From Mycolicibacterium sp. CR10 (lineage in GTDB: Bacteria > Actinomycetota > Actinomycetes > Mycobacteriales > Mycobacteriaceae): DNA of 64,000 bases. The notes under the pieces were generated by a model. The model saw nothing but the letters and a program-made list of their open reading frames with translations. It made no database searches and was not told the DNA's origin. Below are positions 8,562 to 17,197 of the stretch, in pieces (position 1 is the first letter of the stretch; the number at the start of each line of letters is the position of its first letter). The translations under genes were made by a program, and so were the position numbers. The stretch spans positions 1 to 64,000 of the forward strand of contig NZ_STGE01000057.1 of NCBI RefSeq assembly GCF_005222675.1. The letters run 5' to 3'.

Positions 8562-9215
8562 ATGCCACCGGTCCGAATCGTCCTGGTCGATGACCACGAG
8601 ATGGTCATCGAGGGGCTCAAGGCGATGCTCGCCGCCTTCGACAGCCGGGTCACGGTGGTCGGTCAGGCCGTCGGAGCCGATCATGTGGTCGGCGTTGTCG
8701 GGGATCTCGATCCCGACATCGTGCTGTGCGACGTGCGAATGCAGGGCTCCAGCGGCCTGGACGTCTGCCAGCAGCTTCGGGCCCGTGACCCCGGCCGCAA
8801 GGTCGTGATGCTGTCGGTCTACGACGACGAGCAGTACCTCTTCCAGGCGTTCCGGGTGGGCGCCGCCGGCTATCTGCTCAAGAGCATCAGCAGCGAGGAA
8901 CTGGTGCGCCAACTGGAGTTCGTGCACAGCGGGGAGACCGCGATCGATCCGGGGATGGCGGCCCGCGCCGTGGACACCGCCGCGCGACTGCAGCGCGACG
9001 AGTTCTGGCCGGGCGCCCGTCAGGGCCTCACCCAGCGGGAGAGCGAGATCCTGTCGTTCGTGGTCAACGGGCTGTCAAACCGTGCCATCGCCACCAAGCT
9101 GGTGATCGGAGACGAGACGGTCAAGACGCATCTGAGTTCGATCTACCGCAAGCTCGGGGTCAGCGACCGCACCGGCGCGGTGGCGACCGCGCTGCGCGAA
9201 GGGATCTATCAATGA
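8562..9215 (+). CDS. NarL/LuxR-family response regulator
   Basis: A 217-residue two-component regulator. The receiver domain has the acidic pocket VDDHE and phospho-acceptor Asp57 in LCDVRMQG; the C-terminal LuxR-type helix-turn-helix is seen in LTQRESEILSFVVNG and VKTHLSSIYRKLGV. It should bind DNA as a phosphorylated dimer. The stop overlaps the ATG of the downstream histidine kinase by four bases (ATGA), making a coupled cognate pair. It is divergent from the HAD-like gene across a 179-base gap. Target genes cannot be inferred. Confidence 0.93.
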   Translation: MPPVRIVLVDDHEMVIEGLKAMLAAFDSRVTVVGQAVGADHVVGVVGDLDPDIVLCDVRMQGSSGLDVCQQLRARDPGRKVVMLSVYDDEQYLFQAFRVGAAGYLLKSISSEELVRQLEFVHSGETAIDPGMAARAVDTAARLQRDEFWPGARQGLTQRESEILSFVVNGLSNRAIATKLVIGDETVKTHLSSIYRKLGVSDRTGAVATALREGIYQ

Positions 9216-10438
9216 GCTCCCCGTCGCGGCCGCTGTTGGCGGCCGATCGCGAGCTGGCGCTGCTGCGCGAACTCATCCAGGCCGCGTCCAGTGGCCCCGG
9301 CGTCGAACCGCTGGCGGCGGCGGCAGCGCGCATCATCACCGCCGCCACCGACAGCGATGTGTGCTTCGTGCACGTTCTCGACGACACCGAACGGTCGTTG
9401 ACGCTGGCGGGTGCGACGCCGCCGTTCGATGCCGAGGTCGGCAAGATCCGGCTGCCGCTGGGACAGGGCATCTCGGGCTGGGTGGCCAGCAATCGGCAAC
9501 CGGTGGTGATCGGCCACGACAAGGAGTCCGACCCGCGGTACCTGCCGTTCGAATCGCTGCGGGGCCGGGACTTCACGTCGATGGTCTCGGTGCCGATGGA
9601 AACCGCTCCAGGCGGGCTGGTCGGGGTGCTCAACGTGCACACCGTGGCCCAGCGCGAGTTCACCGATCGCGACGTCGAGCTTCTCCTGGTCATCGGCCGG
9701 CTGATCGCCGGCGCCATGCACCAGGCGCGCCTGCACCGTCAGCTGGTGTCCCGCGAACGCGCGCACGAGAACTTCGTCGAGCAGGTCATCCAGGCCCAGG
9801 AACTGGAGCGGCGGCGGCTGGCCGGCGATATCCACGACGGCATCTCGCAGCGCCTGGTGACGCTGTCCTACCGCCTCGATGCGGCCGCGCAGGCGGCGGC
9901 TTCCGCCGACCACGCAGCGCTGACCGAGCAGCTGGACAAGGCGCGCGAGCTGATCGGGCTGACGTTGGAGGAGGCCCGCGCGGCCATCGGCGGGCTGCGG
10001 CCACCGGTGCTCGACGATCTCGGGCTCTCCGGCGGGCTGGCGAGCCTGGCACGCTCCATCCCGCAGATACCCATCGGTCTGGAAATTGCCACGGACCTCG
10101 CCGACACGCGGCTGCCCGATCACATCGAGGTCGCGTTGTACCGGATCGCCCAGGAATGCCTGCAGAACGTCGTCAAGCACGCCAAGGCGACGCGCGCGCG
10201 GCTGACGTTCGCAATGGACCGGGGTGATCACGGCGAGGTGGCCAGACTCGAGATCGTCGACGACGGAGTCGGTTTCGACACCCTGGAGCATCCGCTGGGC
10301 AGTGACGAGATGGGCGGCTACGGGCTGCTGTCGATGGCCGAGCGGGCCGAGATCGTGGGCGGGCGGCTCAACATCCGCTCGCGGCCGGGCACCGGCACCG
10401 CGGTCACGGCGACCATCCCGGTCCCCGCTGCCAAGTGA
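9212..10438 (+). CDS. GAF-domain sensor histidine kinase (HisKA_3 type)
   Basis: A 408-residue cytoplasmic kinase with no membrane segment. A GAF sensor domain spans roughly residues 30-170. The HisKA_3 phospho-acceptor His208 is in RRRLAGDIHDGISQRL, and the HATPase domain has QECLQNVVKHAKAT, DDGVGF and GYGLLSM. This layout pairs with NarL-type regulators such as the one encoded immediately upstream. The GAF domain suggests a soluble or gas/redox ligand, but no heme or iron-binding residues are recognisable with confidence. Confidence 0.92.
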   Translation: MSSPSRPLLAADRELALLRELIQAASSGPGVEPLAAAAARIITAATDSDVCFVHVLDDTERSLTLAGATPPFDAEVGKIRLPLGQGISGWVASNRQPVVIGHDKESDPRYLPFESLRGRDFTSMVSVPMETAPGGLVGVLNVHTVAQREFTDRDVELLLVIGRLIAGAMHQARLHRQLVSRERAHENFVEQVIQAQELERRRLAGDIHDGISQRLVTLSYRLDAAAQAAASADHAALTEQLDKARELIGLTLEEARAAIGGLRPPVLDDLGLSGGLASLARSIPQIPIGLEIATDLADTRLPDHIEVALYRIAQECLQNVVKHAKATRARLTFAMDRGDHGEVARLEIVDDGVGFDTLEHPLGSDEMGGYGLLSMAERAEIVGGRLNIRSRPGTGTAVTATIPVPAAK

Positions 10439-10443
10439 CGTTT

Positions 10444-10506
10444 CCGCGGAATAGCATTCCTGGTCGCTAGCCGGCCAAAATCGCAGCCAGGAATGCTATT
10501 CCGCGG
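10444..10506. repeat. Perfect 20-bp inverted repeat between convergent genes
   Basis: The arm CCGCGGAATAGCATTCCTGG (10444-10463) is the exact reverse complement of 10487-10506, with a 23-base spacer. It fills the gap between the histidine kinase stop and the marR stop. Position suggests a bidirectional, U-tail-less terminator; the perfect match over 20 bases is also what repetitive extragenic palindromes look like. Confidence 0.7.
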
Positions 10507-10526
10507 CGAATCTCGGGGACCCAGGC

Positions 10527-11030
10527 TCAGAAGTCGCCCGCGCTGCGGCGCAGCGTCCGGATCGACTCGGCGAGCGTGCGTGAGTCGTCGCCGCTGACGC
10601 CGATGTCGGCGAACACATCCTTGTTCAGCGTCACCGTCGCATCCTCGACCGTGGATCGTCCGAGCTCGGTGATCCGCACCAGCGTGGTGCGCCCGTCAGT
10701 GGGATGGGGCACCCGCTCGACGAGGCCGTCTGCTTCCAGCCGCCGGATCGCGTGCGTGACGCTGGTGACGTGCACCTGCAGCCGGTCGGAGGCCTTCGTG
10801 ATCGGCAGCGCGCCGGTGCGGCTGAACGCCAGCAGCCGCAGTAACTCGTACCGGGAGAAGCTCAGGTCATAGGGCCGCAGCGCGGTCTCGACGCGGGCGA
10901 GCAGGATCTGGTGGGCGCGCATCACCGAGGTCACCGCCACCATGCCGTCGGCGACGTCACCCCAGCCGGAACGCTCCCAATTGGCCCGCGCGTCGGCGAT
11001 CGGGTCCCGCCGGTCCGGTTCGGATGGCAC
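10527..11030 (-). CDS. MarR-family transcriptional regulator
   Basis: A 167-residue MarR-type winged-helix protein. The central LSFSRYELLRLLAFS helix, the recognition region ITKASDRLQVHVTSVTHAIRRLE and the wing GLVERVPHPTDGRTTLVRIT are all in order. It sits directly downstream of rslA in the order secY-adk-map-sigL-rslA-marR, matching Rv0737 next to sigL/rslA in M. tuberculosis. It is separated from rslA by about 70 bases, so it may be co-transcribed. Ligand and target are unknown. Confidence 0.9.
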   Translation of the reverse strand: MPSEPDRRDPIADARANWERSGWGDVADGMVAVTSVMRAHQILLARVETALRPYDLSFSRYELLRLLAFSRTGALPITKASDRLQVHVTSVTHAIRRLEADGLVERVPHPTDGRTTLVRITELGRSTVEDATVTLNKDVFADIGVSGDDSRTLAESIRTLRRSAGDF

Positions 11031-11102
11031 GCCTCTTCTTACCGCATCGCCGCGCCCACCGTGCGGACCAGAGCGTCACCGGCCCGTCTGGGACAGCCCG
11101 GT

Positions 11103-11807
11103 TCACAACGTTTTCTCAAGTAGTACTGTGCCGTCGGGTGACGAAACCATCTGTACTGCAGCGATTTCCTCGAGAGGCATCGGAGTGGTCCCGCTGGGTA
11201 GTGCGGTCGCACCCGACAGACCGAGCCACGTGGCGATCTCGGATCGGCTGCCGTCGCGCCCCACCACCACCATGCCCAGGTTCTGCGGCGGTGCGTCCCT
11301 GCTGCCCCAGTCGCCATACGAGCAGGCCATGTCGATGCGGGTGCCCCAGCCGTACCCGGAGACCGCGATGCTGGCGTTGATCGGGGTGTCGGAGACCTTG
11401 GTCATCTCCAGCATCTGCGCGGCGTGCTGACTGGTTCCGCTCTGCAGCCCGATCGTCTCCGGACGGATCGCGATGACGAGCCCGGCGGCCAGCACCGCGG
11501 CGGCGAGCCCTACCGCCGCCGACGTCACCCACCGGGATCGGCGCCTGCGCCACCGGACCTTGTCCAGAACGGACTGCAGCACCTCGGGGCGCAGCGGCGG
11601 ATCAGGTTGTTCATGGTCGAGCGCGCTCACCTCGTCGAGGGTGAGCATCGCGAGCAGACCCGGGATTCCGCTGAGTTCGGCGACGGCCGAACGGCACCGC
11701 TCGCAGTCCGTCAGGTGGTCTTCGTACTCACGGCGCTCGTCACCGGCCAAGGCGCCCAACAGGTATGCGGCATCCCATGTCGGGTAGCAACTTTCGGCGA
11801 TCGTCAT
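11103..11807 (-). CDS. rslA: Anti-sigma factor RslA (zinc-type, membrane-anchored)
   Basis: A 234-residue anti-sigma factor. The N-terminal zinc-binding anti-sigma domain has His31, Cys35 and Cys38 (HLTDCERC), with another Cys at 7. One membrane segment (about residues 93-115) separates it from an extracytoplasmic domain. The ATG at 11807 overlaps the sigL stop by four bases; a longer frame upstream is inside sigL and is rejected. By the known SigL-RslA system it should bind and hold SigL, releasing it on a redox or envelope signal. Identification rests on the ZAS motif plus synteny with Rv0736. Confidence 0.88.
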   Translation of the reverse strand: MTIAESCYPTWDAAYLLGALAGDERREYEDHLTDCERCRSAVAELSGIPGLLAMLTLDEVSALDHEQPDPPLRPEVLQSVLDKVRWRRRRSRWVTSAAVGLAAAVLAAGLVIAIRPETIGLQSGTSQHAAQMLEMTKVSDTPINASIAVSGYGWGTRIDMACSYGDWGSRDAPPQNLGMVVVGRDGSRSEIATWLGLSGATALPSGTTPMPLEEIAAVQMVSSPDGTVLLEKTL

Positions 11808-12349
11808 CGAGTGACCCCCATTTCCTGTAGCCCGAGTCGTAACGCGCGAACCGCGTAGTGCAGCCGAGATTTCACCGTGCCTTCCGGGATCTGCAGATCG
11901 GCCGCGATCTGTCCGGTGGTCCAACCCTGGTAGTACGCCCTGCGGACCACGGCGCGGTGTTCCTCGGACAGCTGCGCCAGCGCGGTGCTCAGCAGGATGC
12001 GGTCCAACGCCGTGTCCACCTCGTCGCGGGCGCTCCCGGGACCCGCACTGTCGGCCACGTGCTCGGGGTCGGGGACGTCGGTTTCATTGCGGTACCGGGC
12101 GCTTCGTCGTTCGTCGATGATCATGTTGCGGGCCACCGTGAAGAGCCAGGCGCGCGCGGATCGGTCCTCGTCGGCGGTGACCTCGGGGTGCCGCCAGGCC
12201 CGCAGCAGGGTCTCCTGCACCACATCCTCGGCGCGGACCCGGTCCCCGGTGAGACGCAGCGCGTAGTGCCACAACGCGGTGGCGTGCTCGTTGTAGAGCA
12301 CCCGCATCATGGCGGCCTCGGGGTCGTCGCGGTTGTTCTGGATCTTCAC
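11804..12349 (-). CDS. sigL: ECF RNA polymerase sigma factor SigL
   Basis: A 181-residue ECF sigma factor. Region 2 is seen in LWHYALRLTGDRVRAEDVVQ and WLFTVARNMIIDERR; region 4 in LSEEHRAVVRRAYYQGWT and PEGTVKSRLHYAVRAL. The GTG at 12349 follows GGAGG at about 10 bases. It sits between map and rslA exactly as sigL does in M. tuberculosis, and a promoter of SigL type lies just upstream, implying autoregulation. In M. tuberculosis SigL controls polyketide and envelope-modification genes; whether the same targets apply here is not visible. Confidence 0.9.
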   Translation of the reverse strand: MKIQNNRDDPEAAMMRVLYNEHATALWHYALRLTGDRVRAEDVVQETLLRAWRHPEVTADEDRSARAWLFTVARNMIIDERRSARYRNETDVPDPEHVADSAGPGSARDEVDTALDRILLSTALAQLSEEHRAVVRRAYYQGWTTGQIAADLQIPEGTVKSRLHYAVRALRLGLQEMGVTR

Positions 12350-12370
12350 TGGTAGCCAGCCTCCGCCATT

Positions 12371-12398
12371 GACACGAGGGAGGCGGCCGTTCAGTTCA
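12371..12398 (-). promoter_or_regulatory. Probable SigL-dependent autoregulatory promoter
   Basis: On the minus strand, TGAACT (complement of 12393-12398), a 16-base spacer and CGTGTC (complement of 12371-12376) lie 22 bases before the sigL start. This matches the published M. tuberculosis SigL consensus as I remember it (TGAAC- at -35, CGTgt- at -10). The TGAAC element is present three times in tandem at 5-base steps, offering alternative -35 registers; only the middle copy gives 16 bases. Confidence 0.65.
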
Positions 12399-12406
12399 GT
12401 TCAGTG

Positions 12407-13213
12407 TCATCCCTGCGGCGCGGTGAGGATGCGGGGCCCGTCGTCGGTGACGGCGACGGTGTGTTCCCAGTGCGCGGCGCGCGACCCGTCGGCGGTGACG
12501 ACGGTCCATTCGTCGGCGAGCACGACGGTCTTCGTCGTCCCGAGGGTGAGCATGGGTTCGATGGCGAGCACCGACCCCGGCGCCAGGTGCGGTCCCCGCC
12601 CAGGTGAGCCCTCGTTGGGCAGAAACGGATCCATGTGCATCTCGCGCCCGATCCCGTGCCCGCCGTAGCCGGCGACGATGCCGAACTTGCGGTCGTAGCG
12701 GGCCTCGGCGGCGCGGGTCCCGAGCTCGATGGCGTGGGAGACATCGGTCAGGCGGTTACCGGGGACCATCGCGGCGATCCCGGCCTCCATGGATTCCCGA
12801 GTCGCGGCCGACAACGCCTCGTCGACCGGGATGACCGTGCCGACACCGAAGGTGAACGCCGAGTCGCCGTGCCAGCCGTCCAGGATGGCGCCGCAGTCGA
12901 TCGACACCAGGTCCCCGGCGGCGAGCTTCTCGGTGGCCGACGGGATGCCGTGCACCACGCGATCGTTGACCGACGAGCAGATGCTGGCCGGGAATCCGTG
13001 ATACCCGAGGAAGGACGGGATGCCGCCGCCGTCGCGGATCACGGATTCGGCGACCTCGTCGAGATCCAGAGTGGAGGCGCCGGGCACGGCAGCCCGGTGC
13101 ACCGCGGCCAGAGCCGCGGCGACGAGCGCGCCCGCGGCGGCCATCGCGTCGAGTTCACCGGTGCTGCGTTGCGGGACGACCTTGCGGCCGCGCAGGCCGG
13201 GCACGGAAACCAT
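12407..13213 (-). CDS. map: Type I methionine aminopeptidase
   Basis: A 268-residue MetAP that removes the initiator Met from nascent proteins. The five metal ligands of the pita-bread fold are recognisable: the two Asp in SIDCGAILDGWHGD, His in GGHGIGREMH, and the two Glu in LAIEPML and HWEHTVAV. It follows adk by 8 bases and precedes sigL by about 57, continuing the secY-adk-map housekeeping operon. It corresponds to mapA (Rv0734) by position. The N-terminus lacks a zinc-finger extension. Confidence 0.95.
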   Translation of the reverse strand: MVSVPGLRGRKVVPQRSTGELDAMAAAGALVAAALAAVHRAAVPGASTLDLDEVAESVIRDGGGIPSFLGYHGFPASICSSVNDRVVHGIPSATEKLAAGDLVSIDCGAILDGWHGDSAFTFGVGTVIPVDEALSAATRESMEAGIAAMVPGNRLTDVSHAIELGTRAAEARYDRKFGIVAGYGGHGIGREMHMDPFLPNEGSPGRGPHLAPGSVLAIEPMLTLGTTKTVVLADEWTVVTADGSRAAHWEHTVAVTDDGPRILTAPQG

Positions 13214-13221
13214 GGGGGTGC

Positions 13222-13767
13222 TTAGCGGCCGAGCGCCTTCAGCGCACGGCCGAACACCTCGTCGAGTTCACCGACGGCGTCCACGGTGACCAGCGAGGCG
13301 CTGTAGTAGTCGAGCAGTGGCGCGGTCTCGTCGCGGTACACGTTGAACCTGTTGCGGATGACGTCCTCGGTGTCGTCGGCACGGCCGCGACCCTTGAGTC
13401 GGGAGACGAGTTCCTCCTCGGGGACCCGGAACTCCAGCACCGCATCCAGCGACAGGTCGCGCTTCTCGAGCATCTCGTCGAGGGCCTTGGCCTGCTCCAC
13501 CGAGCGCGGGAACCCGTCGAGAATGAATCCTCCGGCCACGTCCTCGTCATCGAGTCGGTCGTCCACGAGCGCGTTGGTCAGGGTGGCCGGGACCAGGTCG
13601 CCGGCGTCGAGGTACTTCTTGGCTTCCAGCCCCAGCTCGGTGCCGTTGCTGATGTTGTGCCGGAACAGGTCGCCCGTGGAGACCTGCGGGACGGCGAGCT
13701 TTTCGGCCAGCTTCTGCGCCTGAGTTCCCTTGCCCGCGCCGGGCGGTCCCAACAACACGATTCTCAA
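13222..13767 (-). CDS. adk: Adenylate kinase
   Basis: A short-form adenylate kinase of 181 residues, lacking the zinc or long LID insertion. The P-loop GPPGAGKGTQ is at residues 7-16. The AMP-binding and hinge segments STGDLFRHNI and GFILDGFPRS are intact. It interconverts ATP, ADP and AMP in the cytoplasm. The gene starts 16 bases after the secY stop and ends 8 bases before map, the standard secY-adk-map arrangement. Confidence 0.96.
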   Translation of the reverse strand: MRIVLLGPPGAGKGTQAQKLAEKLAVPQVSTGDLFRHNISNGTELGLEAKKYLDAGDLVPATLTNALVDDRLDDEDVAGGFILDGFPRSVEQAKALDEMLEKRDLSLDAVLEFRVPEEELVSRLKGRGRADDTEDVIRNRFNVYRDETAPLLDYYSASLVTVDAVGELDEVFGRALKALGR

Positions 13768-13783
13768 CTTAGGAACCCTTCTC

Positions 13784-15121
13784 TCACTTCAAGAAACCTT
13801 CGTAGTTGCGCTGCATCAGCTGGCTTTCGATCTGCTTGATGGTGTCGAGGCCGACGCCGACGGCGATGAGGACCGCGGTACCGCCGAAGGGCAGGTTCTG
13901 CACGGCACCGGTGTTCCCGATCTGGAGGAACATGTTCGGCAGGACGGCAATGACGCCCAGGTACAGCGAGCCCGGCAGCGTGATCCGGGACAGGACGAAC
14001 CGTAGGTAGTCGGCGGTCGGCTTGCCGGGCCGGATGCCGGGGATGAAGCCGCCGTACTTCTTCATCTCGTCGGCGCGTTCGTCGGGATTGAACGTGATCG
14101 ACACATAGAAGTACGTGAAGAACACGATCAGGCCGAAGTAGATCGCGATGTAGACCGGGCTGCTCGGGTCGGTCAGGTACTCGGCGACGAACGTCTGCCA
14201 CCACCCGGTGCTCGGGCCGGCGCTGCCGCTGGTGATCAGCTGGGTGATCAGGTGCGGGATGTAGATCAGCGACGAGGCGAAGATGACCGGGATCACGCCC
14301 GCCTGGTTGACCTTCAGGGGCAGGTAGGTCGAGGTACCGCCGTACATCCGCCGACCGACCATCCGCTTGGCGTACTGGACGGGGATGCGTCGCTGGCCCT
14401 GCTCGACGAACACCACGCCGGCGACGATGACCAGAGCGGCCAGACACACGAAGGTGAAGACCATGCCGCCACGGCTGTCGAGGATGTTCTTTCCCTCGCC
14501 GGGAATGGCGGACGCGATGCTGGCGAAGATCAGCAGGGACATGCCGTTGCCGACGCCCCGCTCGGTGGCGAGTTCGCCCATCCACATCACCAGCGCCGCA
14601 CCCGCCGTCATCACGACGACCATGACGGCGAGGGTGGTGAGGTTCAGCCCCTCACCCTGGCCCTGGATGATGTCGAGCGTGCAGCCCTGCAGCAGCCCAC
14701 CGTTGGCGGCCAGCGCCACGATGCTGGTGGCCTGCAGGATCGCCAGCGCGATCGCCAGGTACCGGGTGTACTGCGTCATCTTCGTCTGACCGGCCTGCCC
14801 CTCCTTCTTCAACTGCTCGAAGCGGGGGATGACGACGGTCAGCAGCTGCACGATGATGCTCGCGGTGATGTAGGGCATGATGCCCACCGCGAACACCGAC
14901 AACTGCAGTAGGGCGCCGCCGGAGAACAGGTTGATCAGCGAGTAGATCTGACCCGACTCGCCGCCACTGACCTGGGCGATGCACTGCTGCACGTTGGGGT
15001 AGTTGACACCGGGAGACGGGATCGAGGCGCCCACGCGGTACAGGATCACGATGCCCAGCGTGAACAGGATCTTGCGTCTCAGATCGACCGTTCGCAGTGC
15101 TGAAATGAAAGCCGAGAGCAC
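13784..15121 (-). CDS. secY: Preprotein translocase subunit SecY
   Basis: The central channel subunit of the Sec translocon, 445 residues and ten predicted membrane helices. Conserved segments include the plug-region start SIPSPGVNY, the TM5 region and the cytoplasmic loop FNPDERADEMKKYGGFIPGIRPG. The GTG at 15121 gives the typical MLSAFISALRTVDLRRK start and is preceded by AGGAGGAAAG; the longer ATG frame from 15208 adds 29 improbable Cys/His-rich residues and is rejected. Here secY is split from the spc ribosomal operon by sppA and the methyltransferases, as in other mycobacteria. Confidence 0.95.
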   Translation of the reverse strand: MLSAFISALRTVDLRRKILFTLGIVILYRVGASIPSPGVNYPNVQQCIAQVSGGESGQIYSLINLFSGGALLQLSVFAVGIMPYITASIIVQLLTVVIPRFEQLKKEGQAGQTKMTQYTRYLAIALAILQATSIVALAANGGLLQGCTLDIIQGQGEGLNLTTLAVMVVVMTAGAALVMWMGELATERGVGNGMSLLIFASIASAIPGEGKNILDSRGGMVFTFVCLAALVIVAGVVFVEQGQRRIPVQYAKRMVGRRMYGGTSTYLPLKVNQAGVIPVIFASSLIYIPHLITQLITSGSAGPSTGWWQTFVAEYLTDPSSPVYIAIYFGLIVFFTYFYVSITFNPDERADEMKKYGGFIPGIRPGKPTADYLRFVLSRITLPGSLYLGVIAVLPNMFLQIGNTGAVQNLPFGGTAVLIAVGVGLDTIKQIESQLMQRNYEGFLK

Positions 15122-15347
15122 TCTTTCCTCCTGCACGGCCGGGCTGACGATCGCGGCGTGCTCATAGTCGTGCGCGCGACAGCACGAGCAGGCATACGAC
15201 CTGCGCAAGTCACGCGTTCAAACAGTCTACGAGACTAACAGTTGCATGTTGGTTGCCCCGAATCCGACTTCGCTGACCAAGCGTACAGTCGAGAGAGGAT
15301 CATTACCTTAACTAACTAATAGTCTGCAACGAGGAGGAACCCACCCC

Positions 15348-16271
15348 ATGGCACGAACCGATAACGACACCTGGGACCTCGCTTCCAGCGTCGGCGCCAC
15401 GGCCACGATGGTCGCCGCGGCTCGTGCGGTCGCCACCCGATCCGATGACGCGGTGATCAACGATCCCTTCGCCGAGCCGCTGGTGCGCGCCGTCGGCCTC
15501 GACTTCTTCACCCGACTCGCCAGCGGTGAGCTCACCGCGGCCGACCTCGAGAGCCGCAGCGGTGAGTCCCCGGTCGGCATGACCCGCTTCGCCGACGGGA
15601 TGGCCGCCCGCACCCGGTTCTTCGACGACTTCTTCGCGGCCGCCACCGCGGCGGGCATCAGGCAGGCCGTGATCCTCGCCTCGGGGCTGGACGCCCGCGC
15701 CTACCGGCTGTCGTGGCCGCAGGACATGGTGCTGTTCGAGATCGATCAGCCCGAGGTGATCGAGTTCAAGACCACGACGCTGGCCGGGCTCGGCGCGCAC
15801 CCGACGACCGAGCTGCGGCCGGTGAGGGTCGACCTGCGCAATGACTGGCCGGCCGCGCTGGCCGACGCCGGCTTCGATGCCACCAAGCCCACGGCGTGGA
15901 TCGCCGAAGGCCTGCTGGGCTACCTGCCTCCCGATGCGCAGGACCGGCTGCTCGACCAGATCGGCGAGCTCAGTCCCGCGGGCAGCCGCCTCGCCGCCGA
16001 AGGGGTGCCCTCCCACCACGAGGTCGACCAGGAGGAACTCCGCGAGAAGATGAAGGACTCCACCGATCGGTGGCGCGACCACGGCTTCGACCTCGACTTC
16101 TCCGAGCTGGTTTTCCTCGGCGACCGCTCCGAGCTCACCGGCTACCTGAAAGATCACGGCTGGGCGGTCGACGCCGCACCGACCAATGAGCTGCTGATCC
16201 GTTACGGGCTGGAACCGCTCGACGACGGCGAGGGCTTCGCCGACGTCGTCTACGTCACCGCGACCAAGTAG
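15348..16271 (+). CDS. SAM-dependent methyltransferase (LCM family), copy 1 of 3
   Basis: A 307-residue class I methyltransferase of the mycobacterial family related to leucine carboxyl methyltransferase (TIGR00027 type). It has the diagnostic DTWDLASSVGATATMVAA start, ILASGLDARAYRL (SAM-binding) and WIAEGLLGYLPPDAQDRL. The ATG has a strong GAGGAGG site (15331-15337). It is divergent from secY over a 226-base gap and heads a tandem of three paralogues, as seen between sppA and secY in M. tuberculosis (Rv0725c, Rv0726c, Rv0731c). The methyl acceptor is unknown. Confidence 0.88.
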   Translation: MARTDNDTWDLASSVGATATMVAAARAVATRSDDAVINDPFAEPLVRAVGLDFFTRLASGELTAADLESRSGESPVGMTRFADGMAARTRFFDDFFAAATAAGIRQAVILASGLDARAYRLSWPQDMVLFEIDQPEVIEFKTTTLAGLGAHPTTELRPVRVDLRNDWPAALADAGFDATKPTAWIAEGLLGYLPPDAQDRLLDQIGELSPAGSRLAAEGVPSHHEVDQEELREKMKDSTDRWRDHGFDLDFSELVFLGDRSELTGYLKDHGWAVDAAPTNELLIRYGLEPLDDGEGFADVVYVTATK

Positions 16272-16282
16272 CGCGGGACGCG

Positions 16283-17197
16283 ATGGCGCGCACCGATGGC
16301 GACCGCTGGGACCTGGCGTCCAGTGTCGGGTCGACGGCGACGATGGTGGCCGCGGCCCGGGCGGTCGCCAGCCGCGAACCCGACCCCCTGATCCAGGACC
16401 CGTACGCGGCACCGTTGGTGCGCGCGGTGGGGCTCGACTTCTTCACCAAAGTGGTCGACGGGCAGATCTCGTTCGATGACGGCGACGACTCCGGTGCCGC
16501 CCGGTTGATGACGGACGTGATGGCAGTGCGCACCCGCTTCTTCGACGACTTCTTCATCGAGGCCGCGCGCGCGGGGGTCAGGCAGGCGGTGATCCTGGCC
16601 TCCGGGCTGGACTCCCGCGCCTACCGACTCGACTGGCCGGCCGGGTCGGTCGTCTACGAAATCGACCAGCCCGCGGTGCTCGAGTTCAAGACCACCACGA
16701 TGGCTGCGATCGGCGCGGCGCCGGCCGCACAACTCCGTACCGTCGCCGTCGACCTGCGCGAGGACTGGCCTAAAGCACTGCGGGACAACGGCTTCGATGA
16801 CACCGCGGCCACAGCGTGGAGTGCCGAGGGCCTGCTGGTCTATCTGCCGCCCGATGCGCAGGACCGGTTGTTCGACAACATCACCGCGCTCAGCGCACCC
16901 GGCAGCCGACTGGCCACCGAGTATCACCCCGACGCCGGTGCGAGCATCGGCGCGCGCACCCGCGCGCTGCGCGAGCAGTGGGCGGGCCACGGGTTCGACG
17001 TCGACGTCTCGGAGCTGTTCTACGCGGGCGAGCGCACTCCCCCTGCCGACTATCTGGCCGCGGTCGGCTGGCGCGTCGAGACCAGACCACGACCGGAGGT
17101 GTTCGCCGGCTACGGGCGCCGCTTCGACGTCACCGATGACCTGGCCGCGCTACGTGATTCGCTGGCGCTCACCGCGATCAAAGGAGATGACCGATGA
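16283..17197 (+). CDS. SAM-dependent methyltransferase (LCM family), copy 2 of 3
   Basis: A 304-residue paralogue with the same order of motifs: RWDLASSVGSTATMVAA, ILASGLDSRAYRL, YEIDQP and WSAEGLLVYLPPDAQDRL. It starts 11 bases after copy 1, and its stop overlaps the ATG of copy 3 (ATGA), so the three are one transcript. The central variable segment, which in this family likely forms the acceptor pocket, differs from its neighbours (VDGQISFDDGDDSGAA), suggesting different acceptors rather than simple dosage. Confidence 0.87.
   Translation: MARTDGDRWDLASSVGSTATMVAAARAVASREPDPLIQDPYAAPLVRAVGLDFFTKVVDGQISFDDGDDSGAARLMTDVMAVRTRFFDDFFIEAARAGVRQAVILASGLDSRAYRLDWPAGSVVYEIDQPAVLEFKTTTMAAIGAAPAAQLRTVAVDLREDWPKALRDNGFDDTAATAWSAEGLLVYLPPDAQDRLFDNITALSAPGSRLATEYHPDAGASIGARTRALREQWAGHGFDVDVSELFYAGERTPPADYLAAVGWRVETRPRPEVFAGYGRRFDVTDDLAALRDSLALTAIKGDDR

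Noticed and set aside
13764..14585. 273-codon frame on the same strand inside secY
   Set aside because: Out-of-frame reading of secY with Arg/His/Pro-rich translation; no frameshift is needed as secY is intact.
15122..15208. Cys/His-rich N-terminal extension of SecY, possible metal site
   Set aside because: It comes from reading upstream of the GTG start; AGGAGGAAAG just before 15121 and the standard SecY N-terminus show it is not translated.
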